DNA from: CAZWDO01 sp964632485 [NCBI: uncultured bacterium]
Lineage (GTDB): Bacteria > JAGOEH01
DNA length: 64,000 nt
NCBI GenBank assembly: GCA_964632485.1
Contig: CAZWDO010000003.1
Coordinates: 142,023-206,022, forward strand
Direction: 5' to 3'
The notes beneath the pieces are model-generated. The model saw only the letters and a list, made by a program, of their open reading frames with translations. It was not told the origin of the DNA and ran no database searches. The position numbers were made by a program, and so were the translations under genes. The stretch's first letter is position 1, and the number at the start of each line of letters is the position of its first letter. Below, piece after piece: positions 52,213-61,029 of this stretch.

Positions 52213-52644
52213 TTGAGTAGTTTTATGGCAAACCCGGCGACAGCCGAACGGAAGTGGGTGATTATTGATGCCAACGATCAGGTACTGGGTCGTATGGCGA
52301 CGCGAATTGCTATGATTTTAAAAGGAAAGACCAAGCCGTATTTTACGCCGCACATCGATTGTGGTGATTTTGTGGTGGTAATCAATGCGGAAAAAGTTGT
52401 AGCTACCGGAAACAAAGATGCCCAGAAATATTATTTTCATCATTCCGGCGTTCCGGGAGGCGGGAAAATCACTTATCTTCATCAGTTACGACACAGCAAG
52501 CCCGCGGAAGTGGTTCGCCACGCCGTGAAGGGAATGCTGGCGAATACCCGTTTGGGGCGCAAGCAGTTTAGAAAGCTTTATGTGTATGCTGGATCTGAGC
52601 ATCCTCATCAAGCGCAGCAACCCCAACCGATTTCGTTTAAATAA
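52213..52644 (+). CDS. rplM: Ribosomal protein uL13
   Basis: A 143-residue protein with ERKWVIIDANDQVLGRMATRIA, GKTKPYFTPHIDCGDFVVVINAEKV and the late AVKGMLANTRLGRKQFRKLYVYAGSEHPH typical of L13. Start is TTG at 52213, 8 nt after AGGAGG (52199-52204). It gives the usual SSFMANPATAERKW opening; the in-frame ATG at 52180 lies upstream of the Shine-Dalgarno site. First gene of the rplM-rpsI pair. Confidence 0.95.
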   Translation: MSSFMANPATAERKWVIIDANDQVLGRMATRIAMILKGKTKPYFTPHIDCGDFVVVINAEKVVATGNKDAQKYYFHHSGVPGGGKITYLHQLRHSKPAEVVRHAVKGMLANTRLGRKQFRKLYVYAGSEHPHQAQQPQPISFK

Positions 52645-52655
52645 GGAGGAATCTC

Positions 52656-53048
52656 TTGACAAATACTAAGTTCTACGCAACCGGACGAAGGAAAACCTCG
52701 GTTGCGCGAGTCATTATCAAGCCTGGTAAAGGCCAATTTTCAGTCAATAATCGGGAATTTAAGGAATATTTTCCAACGGGGGGTATGCAGCAGATTATCA
52801 ACCAACCGTTTGACATTACCAACATGATTGGAAAGTTTGATATCAAGGCGCGTGTTTGTGGCGGCGGAGTGTGTGGACAAGCCGGAGCCCTGCGGTTGGG
52901 CATTGCCCGGGCTTTGTTGAAAGTCGATGCGGAATTGCGTCCTAATTTAAAGCGCGCCGGTTTATTAACCCGTGATCCCCGTCAAAAAGAACGTAAAAAA
53001 TATGGTCAGGCTGCCGCTCGTAAACGTTACCAGTTCTCGAAACGTTAA
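52656..53048 (+). CDS. rpsI: Ribosomal protein uS9
   Basis: A 130-residue S9 with [17 protein letters not shown] at the N-terminus, [19 protein letters not shown], and the basic tail ending KRYQFSKR whose Arg contacts P-site tRNA. Start is TTG with GGAGGA 5 nt upstream. It follows rplM by 11 nt. Confidence 0.96.
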   Translation: MTNTKFYATGRRKTSVARVIIKPGKGQFSVNNREFKEYFPTGGMQQIINQPFDITNMIGKFDIKARVCGGGVCGQAGALRLGIARALLKVDAELRPNLKRAGLLTRDPRQKERKKYGQAAARKRYQFSKR

Positions 53049-53061
53049 CATTATTCTATCG

Positions 53062-53102
53062 CCATTGTTCCCTCTCCTGTGCCCCTGGCATTGGAACAAT
53101 GG
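53062..53102 (+). promoter_or_regulatory. Long hairpin in the rpsB leader
   Basis: CCATTGTTCC (53062-53071) and GGAACAATGG (53093-53102) form a perfect 10-bp stem. Its 21-nt loop holds a second small stem, TGCC (53080-53083) with GGCA (53087-53090). AACGTTAA repeats flank it at 53041-53048 and 53105-53112. No T-run follows, so this looks like a translational control element for rpsB-tsf rather than a terminator. Confidence 0.5.
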
Positions 53103-53125
53103 TAAACGTTAAGGAGTCTTTTTAT

Positions 53126-53911
53126 ATGCAATCTGTTACTATTGAAAAAATGTTGGAAGCCGGCGTACATTTTGGGCACCAGACCCAACGATGGAATCCA
53201 AAAATGAAACCTTTCATTTTTACCGCCCGAAATGGTATTTATATAATTGATTTAAAAAAAACACTAAATAAACTTGAAGAAGCCTGCAATGCAATGGGCA
53301 GTATTGTTGCCAAAGGCAAGCGCGTTATTTTTGTAGGGACCAAAAAACAGGCAAAGGTGATCATCAACCATGAAGCGCAACGCGCCGGTGAATATTTTGT
53401 GGTTGAACGCTGGTTGGGTGGTATGTTAACCAATTTTCAGACGATTCGTAAAAGTCTTGAAAAAATGTATCGGATTGAAAAAATGTTTGATGATGGAAGC
53501 ATTAATCGTCTGATTAAAAAAGAGATTTTAAATTATGATCGTGAAAAGCAAAAAATGATGAAAGTTTTGGGTGGAATCAAGGGAATGGAAGACCTTCCAG
53601 GGGCATTATTCGTGATTGATCCAAAAAAAGAACGAATTGCCGTTGCCGAGGCTAAACGTCTGAATATTCCTGTTTTTGCTATTATTGATACTAATTCCGA
53701 TCCGGACCCCATTGATTATCCGATCCCGGCGAATGATGATGCAATCCGCTCCATTGGTTTAATTGCTCATCAGATATCGGATGCCATTATCGAAGCCAAA
53801 GCTGTCAACAAAGAGGGTCAGTATGAAACTGCGGATATTTATTCTGCGGCTGATGAGTTCTCTGCTGTTGATAGCAGGGAAGATGTAACAAATTCGCCTG
53901 TTCAAGGATAA
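53126..53911 (+). CDS. rpsB: Ribosomal protein uS2
   Basis: A 261-residue S2: [69 protein letters not shown] and [23 protein letters not shown]. Start at the ATG at 53126 with AAGGAG 9 nt upstream, not the earlier in-frame ATG at 53099 inside the leader stem. The C-terminal about 35 residues are acidic and variable. Co-transcribed with tsf. Confidence 0.95.
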   Translation: MQSVTIEKMLEAGVHFGHQTQRWNPKMKPFIFTARNGIYIIDLKKTLNKLEEACNAMGSIVAKGKRVIFVGTKKQAKVIINHEAQRAGEYFVVERWLGGMLTNFQTIRKSLEKMYRIEKMFDDGSINRLIKKEILNYDREKQKMMKVLGGIKGMEDLPGALFVIDPKKERIAVAEAKRLNIPVFAIIDTNSDPDPIDYPIPANDDAIRSIGLIAHQISDAIIEAKAVNKEGQYETADIYSAADEFSAVDSREDVTNSPVQG

Positions 53912-53926
53912 GAAGGAGCAATGACT

Positions 53927-54811
53927 ATGGAAATCGATGCCAGAAAAGTAAAAGAACTGCGCGAAAAAACCGGAGTCGGGATGATGGATTGTAAAAAAGC
54001 GCTGCAGGAAACCGGCGGTGACTTCGATGTTGCGATTGACTACCTGCGCAAAAAAGGGATTGCCACTTCGGCAAAACGCGCGGACAAAGAGGCGCATGAA
54101 GGTGTTGTTGTGGTCATGCTTAGTGAAGACCATCGCCAGGCCGCTATGGTAGAAGTCAATTGTGAAACTGATTTCGTTGCAAAGACGGATGATTTTAAAG
54201 AGTTTGCCCAGACAATTTGCCAACAAACTTTGGGTTGCGACCCTGGAATTACAGCCGATGCATTGTTGAATCAAGCCTATATCCTCAATCCGCAGTTGAG
54301 CGTTACTGATCAGTTAAATAACGTCATTGCCAAAACGGGTGAAAGAATTGTTATCAACCGACTGGTAAGGACTGGAATAGATAATAGTGTTCCCGGTCTC
54401 ATCGCTTCGTATGTGCATAGTAATTTGAAAATTGGGACACTGGTGGCCATCACGTGCAAGGAGAAATCCGCCGCAACCAACGAAATTGTGATTCAGGCCG
54501 CAAAAGATGTCTGCATGCAAATAGCTGCGGCTTCGCCGCTCGGGTTGAACAGAGACTCTATCGATACTACTTTGATTGAAAAAGAGAAAGAAATCTATCG
54601 TGAACAGATGAAAAATGATAAAAAACCCGCGCAAATTATTGAAAAGATCATAGATGGCAAAATTGCCAAATTTTTCAGTGAAGTTTGCCTCCTTGAGCAA
54701 AAATTTGTTAAAAACCAGGACCAGACGATCAGCGATTATCTCAATGAAATTAGCAAGCAGGTCGGCGATTGTTTGACTGTAATAAATTATTGGCGTTTCC
54801 AACTCGGTTGA
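53927..54811 (+). CDS. tsf: Elongation factor Ts
   Basis: A 294-residue EF-Ts with KVKELREKTGVGMMDCKKALQE, the VEVNCETDFVAKTDDFKEFA signature, and a core domain with C-terminal KFFSEVCLLEQKFVKN. The ATG at 53927 is chosen because AAGGAG (53913-53918) lies 8 nt before it but only 2 nt before the ATG at 53921. Exchanges GDP for GTP on EF-Tu. Follows rpsB as in most bacteria. Confidence 0.95.
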   Translation: MEIDARKVKELREKTGVGMMDCKKALQETGGDFDVAIDYLRKKGIATSAKRADKEAHEGVVVVMLSEDHRQAAMVEVNCETDFVAKTDDFKEFAQTICQQTLGCDPGITADALLNQAYILNPQLSVTDQLNNVIAKTGERIVINRLVRTGIDNSVPGLIASYVHSNLKIGTLVAITCKEKSAATNEIVIQAAKDVCMQIAAASPLGLNRDSIDTTLIEKEKEIYREQMKNDKKPAQIIEKIIDGKIAKFFSEVCLLEQKFVKNQDQTISDYLNEISKQVGDCLTVINYWRFQLG

Positions 54812-54816
54812 GGTAA

Positions 54817-55515
54817 ATGCAAAAAGTCTTATTGAAACTCAGTGGGGAGGCCCTTGCCTCATCCACTGAGACTTTAGATCCCGAATTACTGAATCATCTC
54901 GCGGAAGAAATTGAACCTTTGGTCAAGCGCGAAGTGGGTATCGCTATTGTATGTGGCGCTGGAAATCTTTTTCGGGGGAAGACATTATCCAGGGACAATC
55001 TTTTTGATCGCTGCGGAGCAGACCAGATCGGTATGCTGGGAACGGTCATCAATTCCCTCGCGATTAATGCCGTTCTCTTGAAAAGAGGAATTAAAGCCCG
55101 GACAATGTCCGCGGCTGGAATTGAAGGTGTGGTGGAGCGGTATCAGATATCCCGAGCCCGCTCTGCTATTAAACAGGGAGAGGTTGTTATTTTGGCAGGA
55201 GGAACCGGTAATCCTTTTTTTTCCACTGATAGCGCCGGGGCTTTACGCGCGCTGGAGCTTGAAATGGACTATTTCATCAAGGCCACTAAGGTTGACGGGG
55301 TCTATACCAAGGACCCTCAGCTTCATTCCGACGCGGTTAAATATACGACGTTGACATACCGTCAGGCGATTCAGGAGAAATTAGCGGTTATGGATTTGAC
55401 GGCATTGACACTCTGTGAAGAAAACCATCTACCAATTTATGTGTATAATTTTTTTGCAAAAGGCGCGTTGGCATCTTTTATCCAGGGAAAACGGTGTGGA
55501 ACATTTATTGGCTGA
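54817..55515 (+). CDS. pyrH: UMP kinase
   Basis: A 232-residue amino-acid-kinase-fold enzyme: LLKLSGEALAS, VCGAGNLFRG, RCGADQIGMLGTVINSLA, GGTGNPFFSTDSAGALRALEL and KVDGVYTKDP. Phosphorylates UMP to UDP. Starts 5 nt after tsf in the standard rpsB-tsf-pyrH-frr order, with a GAGG site before the ATG. Confidence 0.95.
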   Translation: MQKVLLKLSGEALASSTETLDPELLNHLAEEIEPLVKREVGIAIVCGAGNLFRGKTLSRDNLFDRCGADQIGMLGTVINSLAINAVLLKRGIKARTMSAAGIEGVVERYQISRARSAIKQGEVVILAGGTGNPFFSTDSAGALRALELEMDYFIKATKVDGVYTKDPQLHSDAVKYTTLTYRQAIQEKLAVMDLTALTLCEENHLPIYVYNFFAKGALASFIQGKRCGTFIG

Positions 55516-55533
55516 AGTAAGGAGAGGAAGCTT

Positions 55534-56091
55534 ATGATTAAAGAAATTATTAAAGATGAAGAGCAAAAAATGATTAAGGCGATAGAACATCTTAAACGCG
55601 AGTTTTCAGGTATTCGCTCAGGGAAGGCTTCAATTGCCCTGATTGAAAACCTTCGCGTGGAATGTTATGGATCGCCGATTGCTCTGTCACAAATCGCGGC
55701 GCTTCACACTCCGGATGCCCGGACAATTACGATTAAGCCCTATGATTTATCGCAAATTGCGTCGATTGAACGAGGAATTATGCAGTCGAACATGGGTTTC
55801 AATCCCTCTAATGACGGATCGATTATTCGAATACCTATCCCTGCTCCCACGGAGGAACGGCGACGCGATTATGCGAAGATGGCAAAAAAGATCGCCGAGG
55901 AATCGAAAGTCGCGGTACGCAATATCCGCCGCGATGGAATTACTCATATCAAACAAGAAGAAAAAAATAAGATGATTAGCGAGGACGATTCTAAAAAAGG
56001 TCAAAAGAAACTTCAGGAATTAACCGATTTATATTGTAAAGAAATTGATGAGGTGACAAAGAAAAAAGAAGCCGAAATCATGGAAGTTTAA
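55534..56091 (+). CDS. frr: Ribosome recycling factor
   Basis: A 185-residue RRF with the two expected domains: helical EEQKMIKAIEHLKREFSGIRSGKAS, beta-rich middle (ECYGSPIALSQIAAL, NMGFNPSNDGSIIRIPIP) and helical end (AEESKVAVRNIRRDG). Splits post-termination ribosomes with EF-G. Good Shine-Dalgarno site (AGGAGAGGAAG) before the ATG. Probably the last gene of the translation operon, although the next gene starts only 23 nt later. Confidence 0.96.
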   Translation: MIKEIIKDEEQKMIKAIEHLKREFSGIRSGKASIALIENLRVECYGSPIALSQIAALHTPDARTITIKPYDLSQIASIERGIMQSNMGFNPSNDGSIIRIPIPAPTEERRRDYAKMAKKIAEESKVAVRNIRRDGITHIKQEEKNKMISEDDSKKGQKKLQELTDLYCKEIDEVTKKKEAEIMEV

Positions 56092-56114
56092 ATTTAAACC
56101 GGAAGAAGGCTTAG

Positions 56115-57248
56115 ATGGGCAGTACAAAAATTCTGTTTTTGCTGATGCTTTGGATGGCGTGTTCGCTGGTGGGGAGAAGCAATCTTTATGCGCAGTATGA
56201 GTTGGAGGATTTGAATAATTCAATGAATTTGTTAACAGATTATGTTGAGAAACATCCAAATGGTTTTTTTGAACGGGATGCCTATTTTCGTTTGGGGGAA
56301 GTCAATTTTTTCCGGGCATTAAAAATTGCAGAGACATCGCGATTCACCGCTAATTCGCTGGATGCGGCGCTACGTTTTTATGGATTGGCAGAGAAGTTGT
56401 TGCCGGTTGATTTCACGACTGAAGCTGCAATCTATGGTCAAATATACTGTTATTACACACTTTTGCGTAAAAGTTTCTCCCCACGGGATAACAATCTGTT
56501 AATTTACCGTGAATATCAAAAACTTCTGGATGTTAACGCTCAATCCATTTTTATCAATGATGTCAAGATGATGAGCGCTCATGCGATGTTTATGGCGGGT
56601 AATTATAAATTAACGTTAAGTACTCTGGATTCGATTCGCGTTGACGACCAAAACTGGGGGTTTGTAAGATATTTGCAAATCTGGTCGCATTATCGCGAGT
56701 TGAATGATTCGACGGTTTTGCGATTGGCGGAATCGGCATTGGATTCTTCTACTATTTTTATTAAAGATTCCGTGCGGTTAGCTGATTTCAATACTGAGAT
56801 CGCCGGATTGTTCGCGAAAACAATTTCTACCGCGTACGATCCCAGCAGATTTGATCAGCATTTCGAAGAGAAACCTTATTTCCCTTTGCTGGCGTATTAT
56901 ACCGCTGAGTCGTTTTTGAGTTACACGAATACACGGGATAATGGATTGAGCATCCTGCAAAAAATCGTCAATCTATATCCGGAATCCTACCAGGCGCGCC
57001 AGGCTATTTCATTGGTTACGGGGCAGGATATTAATACGATCAATTTGGTCGATGGCGCTCAAAATGTTCTCTTTGATGCTCAAGGCAACCAAAACATCCA
57101 ATTGCAGAACCTTCAAATTACCGGTTTTGCCGATGTCCCGCGGATAGTTTTTTTCCAACCTAAAGAGCTATTGACTCTTTCAACGGCTTCGTCAACCTAT
57201 CGGTTTAGGAAGAATATTCTGAATCGGTATGAAAAATACCACCCTTGA
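56115..57248 (+). CDS. Exported TPR-like protein
   Basis: A 377-residue protein with a signal peptide ending near NLYAQ (about residue 27) and tetratricopeptide-like helical repeats throughout (for example YFRLGEVNFFRALKIA, AAIYGQIYCYYTLL, MSAHAMFMAGNYKLTLSTLDSI). The final about 60 residues have DGAQNVLFDAQGNQ and a beta-rich end. No enzyme motif. It heads a run of five envelope genes leading to Wza- and Wzc-like proteins and may be an assembly scaffold for polymer export. Confidence 0.7.
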   Translation: MGSTKILFLLMLWMACSLVGRSNLYAQYELEDLNNSMNLLTDYVEKHPNGFFERDAYFRLGEVNFFRALKIAETSRFTANSLDAALRFYGLAEKLLPVDFTTEAAIYGQIYCYYTLLRKSFSPRDNNLLIYREYQKLLDVNAQSIFINDVKMMSAHAMFMAGNYKLTLSTLDSIRVDDQNWGFVRYLQIWSHYRELNDSTVLRLAESALDSSTIFIKDSVRLADFNTEIAGLFAKTISTAYDPSRFDQHFEEKPYFPLLAYYTAESFLSYTNTRDNGLSILQKIVNLYPESYQARQAISLVTGQDINTINLVDGAQNVLFDAQGNQNIQLQNLQITGFADVPRIVFFQPKELLTLSTASSTYRFRKNILNRYEKYHP

Positions 57249-57262
57249 AACTGAGGTGATAA

Positions 57263-58546
57263 ATGATTAATTATTTGAGAACGCTTCTATTTATCATTAT
57301 AGTAGTTCCTAATCTGATGGGGGAAGACATTCAAACTCCTTTTTCCCGATATGGGTTAAATGGAGGAATTGACGTTCCATCTGCTTATTTGATGGCGCAT
57401 GGGAATATTATTTACACCCATACTCTGAATTTTGCCACTAAAAGCGATTATAAGCAAAAGAACATGCAGACCTTCAGTCTGACATTCGGACTCTATAATT
57501 ATGTACAGGCCAATGTTTCCTATTATCAAGGACATTATGTATGCGCGAATTTTCAGGCGTTGCTGCTGACCGAGGATAAATACTATTATATTCCCCAGGT
57601 TGTCATCGGGATCGACAATGTCGGGGGTACAACTCAGTTTTCTTCAAATTTGCCAGATTATCTGAGAGATGATCAAAATGGGGTATTAACCTGGGAGAAT
57701 TGGTGGAATCATCGCAATTATATGGTGGATCCGTATGTGGTTGATTTCGAAAAAAACAGTATTTATGTTGTATTTGGTAAAAAATTTGTATTTGGCAAAC
57801 AGTTTATCCGTTTTAACCTGGGTTTCAGTCCCAATAACGGCCGGTATTACGGGATGGGACCTAAAAGTTTCTATGTAAAGCGGACCTTTTACAATTTTGA
57901 ATATTCGCCATTTTACAATTTGCGGACGATTTGGGAACAGGATGGCCGCGATTGGAATGTGGGACTAAAATATACAATCAACCGGATGTTTAGCCTGCAC
58001 GCTGCCGTGACGGAGATTGAGCATTTTGATGACTGGATCGGCGCATTTTTTCATGTAGGTTTTTCAATTTCGTTAGTGCCAAATTTTATTGCAATTCAAC
58101 AACGACAACGTGAATATAACATGCTTGTACAGTCCCGTATTGAAGAAGCCAATCGAATGGATCAGCTTTATCAGGAGACAGTGCGAAAACGGATTTTGCT
58201 TGAGAACCGTTTCAGCGGAATTCGTTTGAATATTGATCGTATTCTGGCGAATCAACAAACCCAGGATCGCCAATTGTTTTATGAGCGTCAATTAATGAAT
58301 GAAAGTGATTATTATATTAAGCTGGCTCTCGAACTGGCCTATTATGGCGAATATGAAGCCGCGCGGGAACATGCTGTTCGCGCGATAGAAATTTATCCTA
58401 AAAATCCATTGGCCTATCTGCGCCTGGGAGAAATTTATCTGAAGTCGGGCGATAAAGCCAAGGCTCTGGAAACGTGGAAAAATGGGTTGCTGATCGACCC
58501 GCAAAATGTGGATCTTTTAGAATCAATACAGAGGTATGAACAATGA
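57263..58546 (+). CDS. Beta-barrel protein with C-terminal coiled coil and TPRs
   Basis: A 427-residue protein: signal peptide (1-20), about 250 residues of alternating aromatic strands like a YjbH-type outer-membrane barrel (GGIDVPSAYLMAHGNIIYTHTL and onward), a coiled coil (about 280-330) and two or three TPR units (YYIKLALELAYYGEYEAAREHAVRAI; NPLAYLRLGEIYLKSGDKAKAL). The barrel call rests on strand pattern. Next to a short OPX protein gene, it is a candidate outer-membrane porin for polysaccharide, with the periplasmic TPR part as docking site. Confidence 0.6.
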   Translation: MINYLRTLLFIIIVVPNLMGEDIQTPFSRYGLNGGIDVPSAYLMAHGNIIYTHTLNFATKSDYKQKNMQTFSLTFGLYNYVQANVSYYQGHYVCANFQALLLTEDKYYYIPQVVIGIDNVGGTTQFSSNLPDYLRDDQNGVLTWENWWNHRNYMVDPYVVDFEKNSIYVVFGKKFVFGKQFIRFNLGFSPNNGRYYGMGPKSFYVKRTFYNFEYSPFYNLRTIWEQDGRDWNVGLKYTINRMFSLHAAVTEIEHFDDWIGAFFHVGFSISLVPNFIAIQQRQREYNMLVQSRIEEANRMDQLYQETVRKRILLENRFSGIRLNIDRILANQQTQDRQLFYERQLMNESDYYIKLALELAYYGEYEAAREHAVRAIEIYPKNPLAYLRLGEIYLKSGDKAKALETWKNGLLIDPQNVDLLESIQRYEQ

Positions 58547-60132
58547 AAACGATCGTCAGTATCATGTTCGTTGTATTTTTGGTAACGGCTTCCTGTAGTA
58601 AACTGGCGCGAGGGAACAGCGACGTTTCGTTTCAGAAAATTGACCAGTATGACTCTAAACAATTGGAATCTGAAGCCTATAAATTGGAATTGGAAAGAGC
58701 AATTGCAGGATTTCAACGTCAGGCTTTCAATGAGAATAAAGATATTGCCGAGATTATGGAAAAAACTATTAATCTGCTCTCCAAAGGGATTTTGATGGAG
58801 CAGACGAATATTGTTAAAATCCAGAAAACCATTGAACTGCTTGGCAGGAACAAAGTTGGCAAAATCGCAATTTTGGATGAGTCAAAAAATATTGAAGAAA
58901 TATACGCAATGGCAGATCAGGATTATGAACGCATTCAGAGTAGCGTAGCCAGCGGACAACTCTGGGATGCCGCTTTTCTTTTGTCCCAGTTTACGACTAT
59001 GTATCCTATTACTTATAAAAAACTGGATGCCGCTTTTTTTCAATTGGCGGGAATCTATTCACAACTTGGTTTGCCGTCCGCCAGCCGGGAAGTGTTAGTA
59101 AATCTGATTCGTGAAATTCCCTTAAGCGATCATTTTGTGGATGCGTATTATCTGCTGTTTCGCGTTAATTATCAACTGAAACAATATCAGGACAATATTG
59201 CGCTGGCCCGTGAATTTTATGGTAAATATCCTGCGGCTGACTCTCTGGATCTCGTGAGATACTATGAGGGTTTGTCTTTTTTTGATCTGGGTGATTACCG
59301 GCGAACTCGTGAGATAATGGATGCAATTCCCCAGGGGTCTTCATTTTATAGTCTGGCATGGTATTTTAGCGGCTTATCGATGTATTTGCAAAAAGAACCG
59401 TTAGCTGCCTATAAATTGTTGGGGATCAGGAATTTAAATTTTGCCGGCTCTGAGGGCGACAGTTTAAAGACCAAGGCATTACTGACAGCAGTCCAAATTT
59501 ACGCTGATCAGGACTCTTTGGATAATGCGGTGGGACTTATCAATGTGTTGAAGGATAGCGCTTTTTATGCGCGTGATGAAATTCTGTTTACCGCTGGAGA
59601 GGTACTTTCCAGGAAAAAAGATTTAGCGGGGGCGCAACTAATCCTGGAGGAATTAATACGTGATTTTCCCCAATCAAATTACCAATTTTTAGCGCAATCT
59701 AAATTAATGTGGATTTATAAAGAAACCAATCAATTGACACAAGCCCAATCCATGTATGATAATTTGATTTCTCAATTGAAAGGCAATCAGTATTATGGAA
59801 AGTCCTATACTGAAATTATGGCTCGCATTGATAACCGGGACCAGGAAATACTGGTATTAAATGGGCAGTTGTCTATAATGGACGTGCTGGCTTATGAACG
59901 GTTCAAGTTTCTTCATTTAGTGGATTATTACAATGATAAGTATCGACAGGAAGATTATCTCTCGAAATATATTGAACCCACGACGACTCGTTTCACGGAA
60001 TTGAATGGGCGACTGGCATTATTTATTGAAGAGAAGAAGAATCTTGAAAGTTATTTAGCAATGTTAAGCGCTTGGGAACAGATTGAATATCAGAACGCCG
60101 TTATTGCTTATGAAAAATTGCTTGAGAAATAG
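58543..60132 (+). CDS. TPR-like lipoprotein
   Basis: A 529-residue lipoprotein: signal with lipobox TASC (Cys19), a short Ser/Asn stretch, a coiled coil (about 30-120) and then tetratricopeptide-like repeats to about 440 (WDAAFLLSQFTTMYP, ASREVLVNLIREIP, LAGAQLILEELIRDFP). A helical tail ends the protein. No catalytic motif. It overlaps the barrel gene by 4 nt and the OPX gene by 23 nt, so all three are made together, probably as parts of one envelope complex. Confidence 0.72.
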   Translation: MKTIVSIMFVVFLVTASCSKLARGNSDVSFQKIDQYDSKQLESEAYKLELERAIAGFQRQAFNENKDIAEIMEKTINLLSKGILMEQTNIVKIQKTIELLGRNKVGKIAILDESKNIEEIYAMADQDYERIQSSVASGQLWDAAFLLSQFTTMYPITYKKLDAAFFQLAGIYSQLGLPSASREVLVNLIREIPLSDHFVDAYYLLFRVNYQLKQYQDNIALAREFYGKYPAADSLDLVRYYEGLSFFDLGDYRRTREIMDAIPQGSSFYSLAWYFSGLSMYLQKEPLAAYKLLGIRNLNFAGSEGDSLKTKALLTAVQIYADQDSLDNAVGLINVLKDSAFYARDEILFTAGEVLSRKKDLAGAQLILEELIRDFPQSNYQFLAQSKLMWIYKETNQLTQAQSMYDNLISQLKGNQYYGKSYTEIMARIDNRDQEILVLNGQLSIMDVLAYERFKFLHLVDYYNDKYRQEDYLSKYIEPTTTRFTELNGRLALFIEEKKNLESYLAMLSAWEQIEYQNAVIAYEKLLEK

Positions 60133-61018
60133 TCTGTACCCAATTGTTAGTCTGATACTTTTGACTGTTGTTCCATTTTTTGCTCAGGGATTGAAGAATG
60201 GAGACAACATTAAGGTGTCGATTTCCGGCCACCCGGAATTAAATCGTATTTATCGGGTCGATGAGAACGGCATACTGAACATATCCGGTATTGGCTTTTT
60301 GCCCGTATTCGGGATGGATATGGCCAATTTACATCTGCTATTAACGGAACATTATCGTGAGACCTATCCCAACTCGATTGTTACGATTGAAATCACCGAT
60401 GAGTATGAAATTTCTTTTGAAGTATATGGCGCGGTAAAAAATCCCGGAATATTTAGGGGAACCAACAAATTATTGCTGCAAAGCGCGTTGATCATGGCCG
60501 GTATCGACGAGGATTCGGAATTGAACCGCGTTTTACTCTTTCGACAGAATGAGCAGTCAAGCTACGATATTTATCGATTTTTATCTGAAAGCGATCAAAC
60601 GCAAAATCCTCAATTGAAAGATCGCGACAGAATTGTCATTCCGCTCAAAACAAATCAATCCCGTGTTCAACTGTTTGGGGAAGTGAATAAAGCAGGTTTT
60701 TATCCCCTAACCCCGAATATGAATTTGCTTGACGCGATCAGTCAGGGAGGCGGCTTTACCAAGGATGCGAATTTGAAGAATATTCGTATTATCCGCTATT
60801 ATCGCTCGGTGCCCATAGAAACAAAGGTAAATCTGGAACAGATAATAAATGATAACGAGTTTAATCAACTTCCATTAATGGGAGCGGGGGATATTGTGAT
60901 CGTTGAGCGTAAGCGCTATTTCTGGCGCAATGTCTGGCAGGGATCCCTTGCGGTTACGCAACAATTTCTGATGATTATTTCTCTAATCATAACATTTCAA
61001 AATTTAAAACGCTTATAA
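60110..61018 (+). CDS. Wza-like OPX polysaccharide export protein with SLBB domains
   Basis: Start set at the ATG at 60110 (MKNCLRNSLY); a TTG at 60083 is possible. The 302-residue product has a signal peptide (about 1-25, no lipobox), a poly-export domain (LKNGDNIKVSISGHPELNRIYRVDENG), two SLBB domains (VYGAVKNPGIF; LFGEVNKAGFYPLTPNMNLLDAISQGGGF) and a C-terminal hydrophobic helix (LAVTQQFLMIISLIITF). It is shorter than E. coli Wza (379) and lacks its amphipathic pore helix, so the outer-membrane pore may come from the neighbouring barrel protein. Confidence 0.85.
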   Translation: MKNCLRNSLYPIVSLILLTVVPFFAQGLKNGDNIKVSISGHPELNRIYRVDENGILNISGIGFLPVFGMDMANLHLLLTEHYRETYPNSIVTIEITDEYEISFEVYGAVKNPGIFRGTNKLLLQSALIMAGIDEDSELNRVLLFRQNEQSSYDIYRFLSESDQTQNPQLKDRDRIVIPLKTNQSRVQLFGEVNKAGFYPLTPNMNLLDAISQGGGFTKDANLKNIRIIRYYRSVPIETKVNLEQIINDNEFNQLPLMGAGDIVIVERKRYFWRNVWQGSLAVTQQFLMIISLIITFQNLKRL

Positions 61019-61029
61019 AAGGCTCAATT

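Noticed and set aside
52652-52661. TTGACA at the start of rpsI as a promoter
   Set aside because: It is the TTG start codon context of rpsI and no -10 box follows.
53759-54274. 171-codon minus-strand open frame opposite rpsB/tsf
   Set aside because: It lies antisense to two certain genes and has no ribosome-binding site or domain; it is a shadow of their codon use.
54314-54802. 162-codon minus-strand open frame opposite tsf
   Set aside because: Antisense to EF-Ts, with no supporting signal.
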